From the NCBI GenBank assembly GCA_032622095.1, contig CP136069.1, positions 183,079,122 through 183,143,121 of the forward strand: DNA of 64,000 nt, in the 5' to 3' direction. Under the pieces are notes generated by a model. It was not told where the DNA came from. It saw only the letters and a program-made list of their open reading frames with translations, and did not search any database. The stretch comes from Siphonodentalium dalli. Lineage: Eukaryota; Mollusca; Scaphopoda; Gadilida; Siphonodentaliidae. This document shows positions 54,090-64,000 of the stretch, piece by piece. Each line of letters starts with the position of its first letter. Positions within the stretch are counted from its first letter, which is position 1. A program made the position numbers and the translations under genes.

Positions 54090-54545
54090 TTAATACAAGG
54101 TGTGTGTCAAAATAGCAGCCATGGAGTTGTCATAGGTGAGGTGAATATGTATACAGTGAATTACTGTATAATCATGAATGGTGTGAATAGTTATACAAAG
54201 AGTGGCTATATGGTCATGAATGGGGTGTCCATGGTGAGATGCATATGTATACAAAGAGTGGTTAATAGTTATACAAGGGGTTGCTATATGGTCACGAGTG
54301 GGGTGTCCAAAGAGTATACAATGGTGAGGTGGCATGTGGGGTATTGGTATATCTAAACGGGCTGTATGGCCATTGGTGAGGTCAATATGTATACCTGGAG
54401 TGACTCTATATGCATAGGTGGGGTTTATATGTATAAAGTGAGTGCCTATATGGTTACTTATGTGGAGTTTATGTATATATTGAGTGACAACCATCACGTG
54501 TGGGTTGTACAGGTGTAGCTTTGGGTGGATATCTATTTCCACAAT
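54090..54545. repeat. degenerate tandem repeat, ATGGTCATG/TATACA type
   Basis: Imperfect ~45-60-bp units containing GTGAATAGTTATACA, GGCTATATGGTCATGA and GGGGTGTCC strings. Frames on both strands are low complexity. Confidence 0.5.
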
Positions 54546-54589
54546 AACTCAAGGATATGTTTAATCGATAAATAGGTAATGTAAGAGAG

Positions 54590-55165
54590 TTCTCCATCTT
54601 GATGGCGTTTTATATGCACATTGGAGGAAATGGTTACCTGGCATTAGTCAATCAATTTTGATGCCAATGGGCCAGAAATTTTTACGTTATTGGCCAGAGT
54701 AGCGCAGGAGCTCAGTTCAGTTTCAAATATCTGCCCATTTCGATTAAAAAAATGGCCAGAATCCCAGAATTCCATACTGCATCGTTATAATGAATTTTTC
54801 ATGCCTCATAAGGTACTGGGATAACCAGAATAGAACATCTAGTTGTCAGTTAATTCAGTAACATGTTTAAGGATCAGACGCACATCTTGATAGTGTTTTA
54901 TATGCACAATGGAGGAAACTGTTTTCCTGACATTAATCAATCAATTTTGATGCAAATGGGCCAGAATTGTTATGTTATTGGGCCGGAGTATTTCTGCCCA
55001 TTTCCGTTCAAAACATGGCCAGAATCCCAGAAGAAATTTTCGGCAGAATTCCACACTGCATCCTTTAAAATGAATTTGTCATGTCTCATTAGGTACTGGG
55101 AGAACCAGAATAGAACATCTGGTTGTCAGTTAATTCAGTAACATGTTTAAGGGTTAGATGCATAT
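54590..55165. repeat. two ~289-bp direct repeats
   Basis: 54590-54870 and 54875-55165 share CATCTTGAT, TTTTATATGCACA.TGGAGGA, CAATCAATTTTGATGC, ATGGCCAGAATCCCAGAA, GGTACTGGGA and TTCAGTAACATGTTTAAGG. Confidence 0.75.
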
Positions 55166-57599
55166 TTTGCCAAATTTCCTGGTATTTCAAAATGTTTTTT
55201 CTCAAAAGCTGTCAGGAATTTGGTACAAGCAATTTTTGTGACACCATATTTAGGAACCATGGATTCATTGGGTATTATAACCTCATTTACTTTACTTTTA
55301 TGACATGAACAAAATATATAATGTCACTGTTTTCAAGAACCAAGAACTTCTGTAAAATAGATCTTTTTCAAAAGTGCAGTTCATATATCCATGATATCAT
55401 ATCTGAATATCATGAGAGGAGACTCATAATTGTCAGTAAATGACAGCAAGCTGTCATATGAAGAAGAACACCACTAAATGTGACAGACAAAATAGTGTTA
55501 AATCATGGAAAGATGGCCGTGTGACAAGCAAATTGTGTAGGCATTTTGAATGAAATTGTACATATCCTTCTCATACAACGGGTATCCTAGGTTTGTCGGG
55601 AGAAAGTCCAATAAAGTTGACATAATTGGGGACATGACAAACTGCGGGATGGGATGGAGTGCGGAACAGAATGACAACCTGTGAAACATAATTTGAAATT
55701 CATTTGAATTTTTATTGGCAATGAATGGAATATAAAAATATAAATGTAACAAATAATTTTACATTGATGAAAATCTTTGTTACAAAATGGATAGTTGCCA
55801 TAAGATGTTTTCAATTCTGCACAAGGCTGAAATAGATGATAATTCTATGATGTTAAATTTATATGTAAGTATTTTCTAATCTGTGAATTTTATTCATTGC
55901 CCAGGATCACATCAGAAAGAATATATACATGTATTTACATAAAAGGAACTCTCTTATTTCCATGATGGTGCTATTTGATACCTAAAATTTACAGAAGAGA
56001 CCCTATTGGAAGAGAAACGATCACTAGTATTAATATATGACAGTAAATGTCATTAGATTATCGCTATTTAGGGTTAGATAGCTTTTGTTTTATTGTCATT
56101 TAAAAGAATTACTTGATTAAAAGTAGGATTGAATGTCGGATTTCTATGGATAAATAAAGTAATCTGTTAAATAAATAACGAGCTGTCCAGATTAGATAGC
56201 TAAATATATATTTAATCATTACTTATTTCATTTAAGTTAAATTTTTGTGAAAATATTAATCAAAATTGTATGATAAAGATCATATTTCATCATATATACA
56301 AAAATTCACAAATCAATCATAGTATATATATATATACAATTCTGCAATTGACTTAGAATGACCAAAAGTATAATATATAATATATGTGGTCATTAGGCAG
56401 AAGAGTTCCAAATACATTAAGTCATACATTTTGGCATACTAATATATGTAATGTAACATCAATTAAATACATAAAAAGGAAATATATCAGTGACTCCAAC
56501 ATTTCACATCATATTTCAAACGGCTCAACTTCAAATATAATGGACTTCAGCCACAAAAAAATTCTGGATTAGAATTTTGGATTTGTTGGAATGTTGTATG
56601 ATATATTAGGTGTCTGCCTTATTCTCATGAAATATAAAATGTCTGCCTTATAATTTTCATGATTCTTATTTGGAAAATAATCATCATATGAACCAGTGTA
56701 TGAACTCGCATTTTCAGTTGATGCAGTAAGACAACTAATAGGAATGTGCCATAACACGGCGATTATTTATTTGGAAAAAGCAAATTAGTCTACTACATTC
56801 ACCTTCTACATGACAGAAACATAATTGGGTAAAATTTGTGTATAGTCATATTTTGGGCGCCATCTTGGATTAAGGTGACAGTTTTGGATCTAGTTAGATC
56901 CATCTCCGATTAATTCTAATTTTCTTTAAGGAAATAGTTAGGAAATGAAACAGTATATTTTGGCGAAAATTCATACTACTTCCTTTAAAACATTATAATT
57001 GGAGAGGTAAATCAACGTTATGATCCAAGAAATAAATTAATGTGGTGCCTTAGTGATTTGTTATCAAGATTGAAGAGAAGTGTATTCCCTAATTGTCACA
57101 GTTCCATACAATCGGAAATGATGTAGGCGACATGCATGGAAAAATCATCAATTTTCCCACTTCCGGTCGCAATTTTGGCAGCCATCTTTGATCGAGGACA
57201 AATTTTATACAAAAATATAACATGGCTTCACACCATACACTGTATGATAGGATTCTCATATATTTTATATAACAATTATATTATTATAGCGAACTTAATA
57301 GCGAACAATAGCGAACTTAAGAAAATGAGCATGGCGGCCATCTTTGCGACGTCATCAAACAACCCACTCATGATCCCAGGGGGGGGGGGTCTAAAAAAAA
57401 AATTTATGAAGTAGAGACCATATACTACTGGCTCATGAGCATAGTCTCTATATTTGTTCATGATTTTCCCACGGGAGTCCAAAATTGGACATAAGCAACT
57501 ACTACAAACTTTCAAGTGATGTCAATGGAGTCTTGTCTCTCTATCAAATTATAAAAAAAGTATCACAGTAAGTATTTGTGGAAGTCTGATGTGCAGGGA
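55166..57599. other. non-coding, nothing recognised apart from a G-tract repeat at ~57380
   Basis: AT-rich. Only short frames. A G10-11 tract followed by an A run at 57378-57402 resembles the poly-G family at 2391. Confidence 0.45.
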
Positions 57600-58108
57600 A
57601 TAAAGGTGATATGACCCCAGACTATATAGTCCAGTGCATTTATGAGAAAAAATGCCAAACCCGGAACTAATTGCAACAGAATTTTTTTTGCTCGAACAAG
57701 TAAATAAACCCTCCATAAACAACATACTAAAAATCGGAAAAAGGGAAATTGGTGAATTTCGTGAAATAAATATGGGGAAATTTGGTCAAATCATCAATTT
57801 ATGGATTCACATGGATGTATATAACAAAATCAAATGTACAAGTCCTAAAAATATCATGCACATTTTGGTGTCCACACTTTCCTGAATGCAGAACTGAAAA
57901 CTATTTCACGATTTATTGAGTATTTTTCAAGTTGTGTGCCTCCAAAAACGCGAATTTACCTTATTTCGGAGAGTCTAAAATTTGCAGAATGAGCCAAATA
58001 TCATATTTTCTGGTTAATTATTTAAGAAACTAATGCAAAATACTGAGCTTTTTCCCTGTTTTTGTAATTTCCTCACTAGATTAAACACAAAAAATTATTA
58101 ATATGTGC
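57600..58108. repeat. left part of an interspersed repeat split by the 2.9-kb element
   Basis: Reverse complement of about 63400-63870. The repeat resumes at 61034-61160 after the insertion. Confidence 0.75.
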
Positions 58109-58114
58109 ACCTAT
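58109..58114. repeat. 6-bp target duplication ACCTAT, left copy
   Basis: ACCTAT precedes the element and recurs at 61028-61033. The inverted empty-site copy near 63399-63404 has a single ATCTAT. Confidence 0.8.
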
Positions 58115-61027
58115 CACACTGTCTAATCGGCTCGCGGAATACCAGTGTGAACGTCAGAATACCAGTGCTGTACAGGAGAATACCAGTGTTTTTAAGCGAT
58201 ATGATGGTATCATAATTAGAACTTGACGACTAAATAACAAAACAAAAGACAATGGAAAGGTATATACGATCAATTTTGTATTTACCCAGTGGAAGGGTCA
58301 CCTGGTGATGTTCAGTTCGACTCTGGGCGATCTGGCCTTCGTTTAAAGCAGAAAAATAAGGTGTACAAACTCGTAGGGTGGAGGTCAAATTTTGCCCTAA
58401 TCGGTATTCTAGTGCGTTTTGTTTGATTCCCGAGCATAACTTGCGGAATTTTTAATAAAATTCCTACAGCGGAATCTATTGGCAAAACGTGCACATCGAA
58501 ATCACTGGCGTGTATTAGTTGGAAATACACGAAAATAAATCGAAACGAGGGACGATGATCACAGAAAATGGCACGGTGAACTACCAGTGCATGCCAACGA
58601 GGGCTACCAGTGTCAAATTTTCTTTATATGTTAAGTTATATCGGGTATATGTCGGGAGACGTTTTAGATTCGGTTTAAGCTATAGGAATGTCTCATCCCC
58701 TCATCAAATTTGGGCACAATCGATCTAGAATATGGTGCATGTGTGGGTCTAAGATATGAAAGTTCGAAATTTTAAGTACGGCGATACTCAACATTGGTGG
58801 AACATAAAGTAACAATTTAGTTGACAAGAGTTTAAATTTCCCTTTATTTGGTATTGGCACTGAGTTAGTTCCATATCAATTGGATTCAAACAGTTAGTTT
58901 AAACTAATGTTTAACATTTGCAAATAAGTCTATCATTAAATAGGGAAGACGTTCTAATTCTAATGGAATGATATTTCTAATTATCCCAGCAAATGTTGCA
59001 TATATGGGGTAGACTTGTTCCCAAAATTTAGAAAGTAATTGATATTATGGGGCATGCATATTTTTGCATTTTTGGTTGATCGTTGCGTGGTGATTGGACG
59101 TATGTTGTGGATACATGTACAAATAGATTGATATATTTTATGACTGAGTGTGCATATATATGGATGAATCTAGGGGTTTATTTTATGCATATCTAATTTT
59201 CTCTTTTCAGAAAAGGAAAGCGTGGCAATCAATGGGACAAGAGGACAAGAATAAAATTTGAAGAAAAAAAACGTGACACAGCGGAAACGGACACGATAGT
59301 GAAAATGCGGAGCCAGATGTGGCTGGGCCAGTAACACCGGGGTCACAGTCAGTTGTGCTCAGCAAGCAACTTTCATGGGCGCCCTTTAAGAGAGCAATCT
59401 GTAACCGCGGGATCATCACAGCAAGGAGAGTGCTTTTTCAACAAGGAAGGCACGATGGATATTCAATACCAGCTAAAGCAACAACCGCCTTAAAAGGAAC
59501 TGGATACTTGAAAGACATAAAAACTTTTTTCGATCTGATTGCTAAAGGAAAATTCCCGATGGAGAACATTTCATTCCCATGATTCCGTGTATTTATCGAG
59601 ACAGTTCGGTGGTTTTCCCTAAGTTCAACCACGCAAATGAGATACTCCGCGGAGACAACAGCCTTCTGGAAAACAGGATACAGGCTTTTTGGAGAAAAAA
59701 ATCAACTTGCTTATAAACAATATAAACATATAAACAAGGCAACATAACTGATAGATGTCGCAACCAATCACCACGGATTATATTTAAAGCAATTGATTTA
59801 TTCGCCACTCACCATTAGGCCAAACAGATTTTGGCATTTTGTAATGTAATTGTTCAGCTACTGTACAAGTTCGGAAAATTGCATTTAAAGTGATATGAAA
59901 CACTCCGGTAGGGTGATAAAATATAAATGGAGAACAATCTTGTTCAAAGTAGTTATGTTTACAAATATTATATGTATATTGACAACACATATCGTCATTC
60001 TTATATATTAATTAAATGCAGTGACTGTCGACGACGAAATCATTTTCTTAGTTTATATCGCTGATAGATGCGTCCCGAATCGAGTAGTAAATATTTACAA
60101 TTTAGTGTAGTTCTGACAATGTTTTCTATGGAGCGGTACGGTTGATTTGCTTGAAGTTTCGGTTATGTTAGTAGAATGCTACATCCCTCCAGTTGGCATA
60201 GCACATTAATGCTAACTTATCAGTTTCACGCACCCGAATAAGTACACAATATGTCTTTAAACTTTTCTACAAAAACAATTCTACAAAAACGCCATATTCT
60301 GACCTGGACAGCATGAAATTTGTTCTATATTTTACACTAACTTTGAGTATCGACGTATATAGTTGAAGTTTCGTACTTTCCTATATATTATAGATCCACA
60401 TATTTACCCTTCTAGACCAACTTTGTCGTTATTTTGGGAATGGTGAGGCATTTCGGGTGCCCGGTGCTCTGTATGAAGCGTTTATCGACATATATACCCG
60501 ATATAGCTTACCATATAAAGAAAATTTGGCACTGGTAGCCCTCGTTGGCATGCATTGGTAGTTCGCCGTGCCATTTTCTGTGATCACCGTCCCTCGTTTC
60601 GATTTATTTTCGTGTATTTCCAACTAATACACGCCAGTGATTTCGATGTGCACGTTTTTCCAATATATTCCGCTGTCGGAATTTTATAAAAAATTCCGCA
60701 AGTTATGCTCAGGAATTAAACACAACGCACTAGAATACCGATTAGGGCAAAAATTGACCTCCACCCTACGAGTTTGTAGACCCTATTTTTCTGCTTTAAA
60801 CAAAGGCCAGATCGCCCAGAGTCGAACTGAACATCACCAGGTGACCTCTCCACTGGGTAAATGTAAAATGGATCGCTCATACCTTTCCATTGTCTTTTGT
60901 CATGTTATTTAGCCGTCCAGTTCTAATTATGATACCATCATATCGCTTAAAAACACTGGTATACTCCTGTACAACACTGGTATTCCGACGTTCACACTGG
61001 TATTCCGCGAGCCGATTGGACAGTGTG
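58115..61027. mobile_element. 2,913-bp DNA element with long terminal inverted repeats and 6-bp target duplication
   Basis: The left arm (from 58115, CACACTGTCTAATCGGCTCG) matches the right arm in reverse (to 61027) for about 540 bp at high similarity and more loosely to ~700 bp. Each arm carries three subterminal TACCAGTG motifs near the tip and more further in, a likely transposase-binding array. The interior holds one broken coding segment. Long repeats plus 6-bp duplication recall Polintons, but no Polinton gene is present; a non-autonomous derivative or another superfamily is possible. Confidence 0.85.
59319..59700 (+). pseudogene. coding remnant of an uncharacterised transposon-associated protein
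   Basis: An open stretch at 59319-59582 encodes SWAPFKRAICNRGIITARRV, TALKGTGYLKDI, FFDLIAKGKFPMENISF. After one frameshift, FRVFIETVRWFSLS, TQMRYSAET..FWKTGYRLFG follow to ~59700. The pattern (KGKFPMENI.F..FLD.VRWFS...T.MRYS..T..FW..G..LF) is one I associate with unnamed repeat-encoded proteins in invertebrate genomes. Function unknown. It sits in the centre of the inverted-repeat element. Confidence 0.5.
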
Positions 61028-61033
61028 ACCTAT
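61028..61033. repeat. 6-bp target duplication ACCTAT, right copy
   Basis: Directly follows the right arm ...CAGTGTG. Confidence 0.8.
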
Positions 61034-61489
61034 GGTTAAGAAGAATAAAATATTCTCAAACAAAATGTGTGTTCCATTGTATGGAACACAGAACTCGTGT
61101 GATGAAGTGCAATATTGAGGTCATGTAAATCACTAAATTGATATCTATATGCCCTGCTTTTCTTATAACATTTTAACTCGTTTAGAACGGGAAACAGATA
61201 TATCCGTTTCCCAAAATATTACCTACAGGATGGGAAACATATATCCGTTTCCCACTTCATGCACTTGTTATCAGCGAATGAATCTTTTATAATTAAATGT
61301 TTTGCGCAGAGTATCATGTATTCAATAAAAGCCGATCAATCAGTGAGGGGTCCAGGAAGATGTAACCTATTTTTGGCGTCACGTGGGGGTCCCGTGCCGT
61401 GATTCGTGACGTCATTGTTTCAAAATGGCGGCGCTCAGTAGCATAAGCCGTAGACAAGTTTTCGGTTGGCAATCAAGAAGGAAGGAACA

Positions 61490-62165
61490 AGAAGCAAGAG
61501 CAATTTAAGTATATTCCTGGATCCTATGTTTTGGAAATTAATTACATTTGATACAAAATGTCGCATGCAGACATCTCGTTTAGCGAATTTGCAGCCCCAA
61601 ACGCATAATTTTCCAAAAATCGGTTGCCATGTCAACCGGTCGCAATTTGGTGGTATCTACCCAATTTTTTTTGGAAGATTTATAGACCACGGATGATCAC
61701 CCATATATTATGAGTTGTCACGTGGATAATTATGTCATAACAAATGGTCTGACCCAGCATTAAATTAGCGCATACATTGCTATAAAATGATATAAAAGTA
61801 AGCATTTTAACGTTAGAAAACGGGGGTTTGCGGCCATTTTGAATGGCGCCCTCTGTCGGTGATGGGTGATTTTCGAGCAAGGCTAGTTCCAAATGTTAGC
61901 AAAATATTCCTGGATCATTTAACTTTGGAAATTATTTATATTTGATTCAAAATGTGGCAAACATATTGTGATATAACGAAATTACAGCCCCCAAACGCAT
62001 AAATTTACGAAATAGGTTGCTATGGCAACCGGTCGCAATTGATGGTATCTGCCCAAAATTTCTAGAACATTTATAGACTACAGATGATCATCCATATAGT
62101 ATGAGTTGTCAAGCGGAGAATTCTGCCATGGAAAATGGTCTGACCCGACATTGAATAAACGCATA
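61490..62165. repeat. two ~260-bp direct repeats
   Basis: 61500-61750 and 61903-62165 share ATATTCCTGGATC, TTTGGAAATTA, CAACCGGTCGCAATT, ATTTATAGAC, GATGATCA.CCATATA and ATGAGTTGTCA. Confidence 0.7.
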
Positions 62166-62169
62166 AATT

Positions 62170-63240
62170 TGATATAAAATTATATAAAAGTAAGAATTTC
62201 TCAAACAATCTCGTCTGTGAGTAATGTTTTCTCAAAAGAATCACGTCCCAAACGAGTTAAGTATACTATATTCAACAAATTGCAAAGATATTAACAAACC
62301 ATTGTTTAAGAAATTAAACATATGGCTCTTTGAATCCTTGGTCTTAACTTGTTTCCAAAAATACCATCTTTTTTGTTCATTCAAAAAGGTTTTTGGGTAT
62401 AAAGAGAAAAAACAAATGGTGTTTTAGTGCGTAAAATTATTTGAACTTTCCTCCCACAACACTTCTGTTTTGAAAAAGAATCCTTACGTTGGTTATGTCA
62501 TCGTATATCACTTGATTTATCTCATTTTTCAGTAAACTGACTCCAAATTTGAACATTGGTATAGGGGTAGGGGAAATCATAAAATGCAATATTCTCACCA
62601 AATTACAGCTATTTCAGACACGTTGTTTTCTTCCAGTTTTTGCATATTCCTGTTGCTTTATTAAACAGCTTAATGCGTTACTGGACGTTTATTTAGAATT
62701 CTATTGCCATGTTGTTTAAAAATAATTCCAAAATGACAATTTGACATTTCACTTCCAAATTACGACAAAAAGGATTATGGCTCTGTCAATGAATATAAAC
62801 AAAGAAAGTGTTAAATTACGTATGAAAGAACAATACATGCAGAAGATGATAATATAAAGTTGTATGTTTCAAGATGCTTGATTTTGAAGTTTTTGTTGAT
62901 ATGCTTTCCCCTACCCCATGTTTCTGCCATTCAAATTTGGAGTAAATTATCCGAAGTGATGAGTGAAATCCAGTGACATTCATTGGTATAACCATTGAAA
63001 TGTTATTTTCTCAACAAAAAACTAATATAAGAAGAAAGATAAATTACTTTTACACAATAACCTTCGTTAATTATTCTGAATATGCACAAAAACCTTTAAA
63101 AAATTTACAAAAACGCCCCAAAATAGCATTTTCGGAAAAGAGGCTAGACTAAGAGTTCATGGAGCCATAATTTAATTTTTTTCACAAATGTATTTAGAAG
63201 TTCCATCACAATTTGTTCTATCTTGTATTCTTAAAAGGTA
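62170..63240. other. non-coding, nothing recognised
   Basis: AT-rich; no supported gene or clear repeat. Confidence 0.4.
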
Positions 63241-63244
63241 ACGA

Positions 63245-63870
63245 GAAAAGCAGAGCATATTGATTGTAATTTATTGAGTTACATGACCCCAAATATTGCA
63301 TTTCATCACACGAGTTCTGTGTCAGTGGCAAATTTGGCTAAGTCCATACAATGGAACACACATTTTGTTTGAGAATATTTTATTCTTCTTAACCATAGAT
63401 GCACATAATAATAATTGTTTGTGTTTTATCTAGTGAGGAAATTGCAAAAACAGTGAAAAAGCCCTGTATTTTTGGCTCGTGTTTTAGATAATTAACCATA
63501 AAATATGACATTTGGCTCATTCTGCGAAATTTAGGCTCCGAAATAAGCTAAATTCACGTTTTTGAAGTCACTCAACTCGAAAAGTACTCCAAAAATCTGG
63601 CAAAGGTTCTCAGTTCTGGATTCAGGAAGGTGAGGACAACAAAATAGGCATGATATTTGTAGGACTTGTGTATTTGTTTTTTTTAAATACGCTAATGAAA
63701 ATCCATAAATGGATGATTTGACCAAATGTTCCCAAATTTATTTCACGAAAATCATCAATTTTCCTTTTTCCGATTTTTAGTATGTTGTTTATGGAGGGTC
63801 TATGTACCTATTCCAGCAAAAAAACAATTCTGTTGCAATTAGTTCTGGGTAAAACCATAAATGCACAGGA
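63245..63870. repeat. inverted copy of the interspersed repeat, lacking the 2.9-kb element
   Basis: 63245-63400 is the reverse complement of 61034-61160 and 63400-63870 of 57600-58108. The two parts are continuous here (ACCATAGATGCACATAATAA), so this is the pre-insertion state. Confidence 0.8.
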
Positions 63871-64000
63871 CTAATAGTATATGCAGCATACATACAATAT
63901 TTACACAATACCTGCAGGGTCCGCGCTGAACAGTAATTGCTTTTGCCAAATATTTTGCAAAATGAAAATATTTTTTGCCAAATTCGTTCAGAAATTGCCA

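Noticed and set aside
54090-54542. 150-codon minus-strand His/Ile/Thr-rich frame
   Set aside because: Arises from a degenerate tandem repeat; the opposite strand is also open.
59207-59419. Minus-strand frame opposite the 59319-59700 coding remnant
   Set aside because: It is a shadow of the plus-strand text, which carries the recognisable pattern.

Overview
The window is eukaryotic genomic DNA from a repeat-rich, AT-rich animal genome. The gene and repeat content points to an aquatic invertebrate: a family-A GPCR, a Polinton/adintovirus-type element with GT-AG introns, a 2A-bearing non-LTR retrotransposon, and TTAA and TA MITEs. A lophotrochozoan, echinoderm, amphioxus or cnidarian would all fit; the sequence alone does not fix the phylum. 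No tRNA, rRNA or CRISPR locus was seen.

Layout. 1-5.0 kb: non-coding repeats and the 5' flank of a GPCR gene. 5.05-20.4 kb: a single-exon rhodopsin-like GPCR split by a 14,215-bp Polinton/adintovirus-like element (5453-19667) with 106-bp terminal inverted repeats and a 6-bp target duplication, TGTAAG. Removing the element and one TGTAAG copy gives an uninterrupted 379-codon receptor frame. 20.4-21.85 kb: a 62-bp satellite that begins inside the last GPCR codons and holds a LINE fragment. 22.4-29.9 kb: a truncated CR1/L2-like LINE followed by tandem ~2.5-kb units that each carry a chimeric LINE. 29.9-33.8 kb: an apparently intact LINE (1180-codon ORF) with a 2A-like motif. 33.77-41.14 kb: a 3,745-bp tandem duplication full of MITEs. 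41-47 kb: MITEs, palindromes and CTTAAG arrays. 47.8-50.9 kb: a decayed paralogous copy of the GPCR 5' flank, a minisatellite made from a GPCR coding segment, and remnants of a second virus-like element. 51-58 kb: non-coding repeats. 58.1-61.0 kb: a 2.9-kb element with long inverted repeats and its own 6-bp target duplication, whose pre-insertion site survives as an inverted copy near 63.4 kb.

The Polinton-like element is the most interesting object. Its rightward genes run small membrane protein, TBP-like protein, chromodomain integrase, penton-like protein, Lys-rich protein and major capsid protein. A leftward block holds PolB (1507 aa, 8 exons), a packaging ATPase and two small conserved proteins. 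On the right are a rightward protein with two PC4-like ssDNA-binding domains and a small spliced acidic protein. Neighbouring frames touch or overlap at stop/start junctions (TGATG, ATGA, TAATG). The two main transcription blocks converge on back-to-back polyadenylation signals. A triplicated ~143-bp module containing CCAAT, E-box/CRE-like and TATA-like sequences lies between the divergent PolB and PC4 genes. Carrying both a TBP-like and a PC4-like gene suggests the element encodes part of its own RNA polymerase II initiation machinery. Replication, packaging and capsid genes are open, but the membrane protein, TBP and integrase N-terminus share a cluster of apparent single-base indels at the left end. 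No adenain-type protease was seen.
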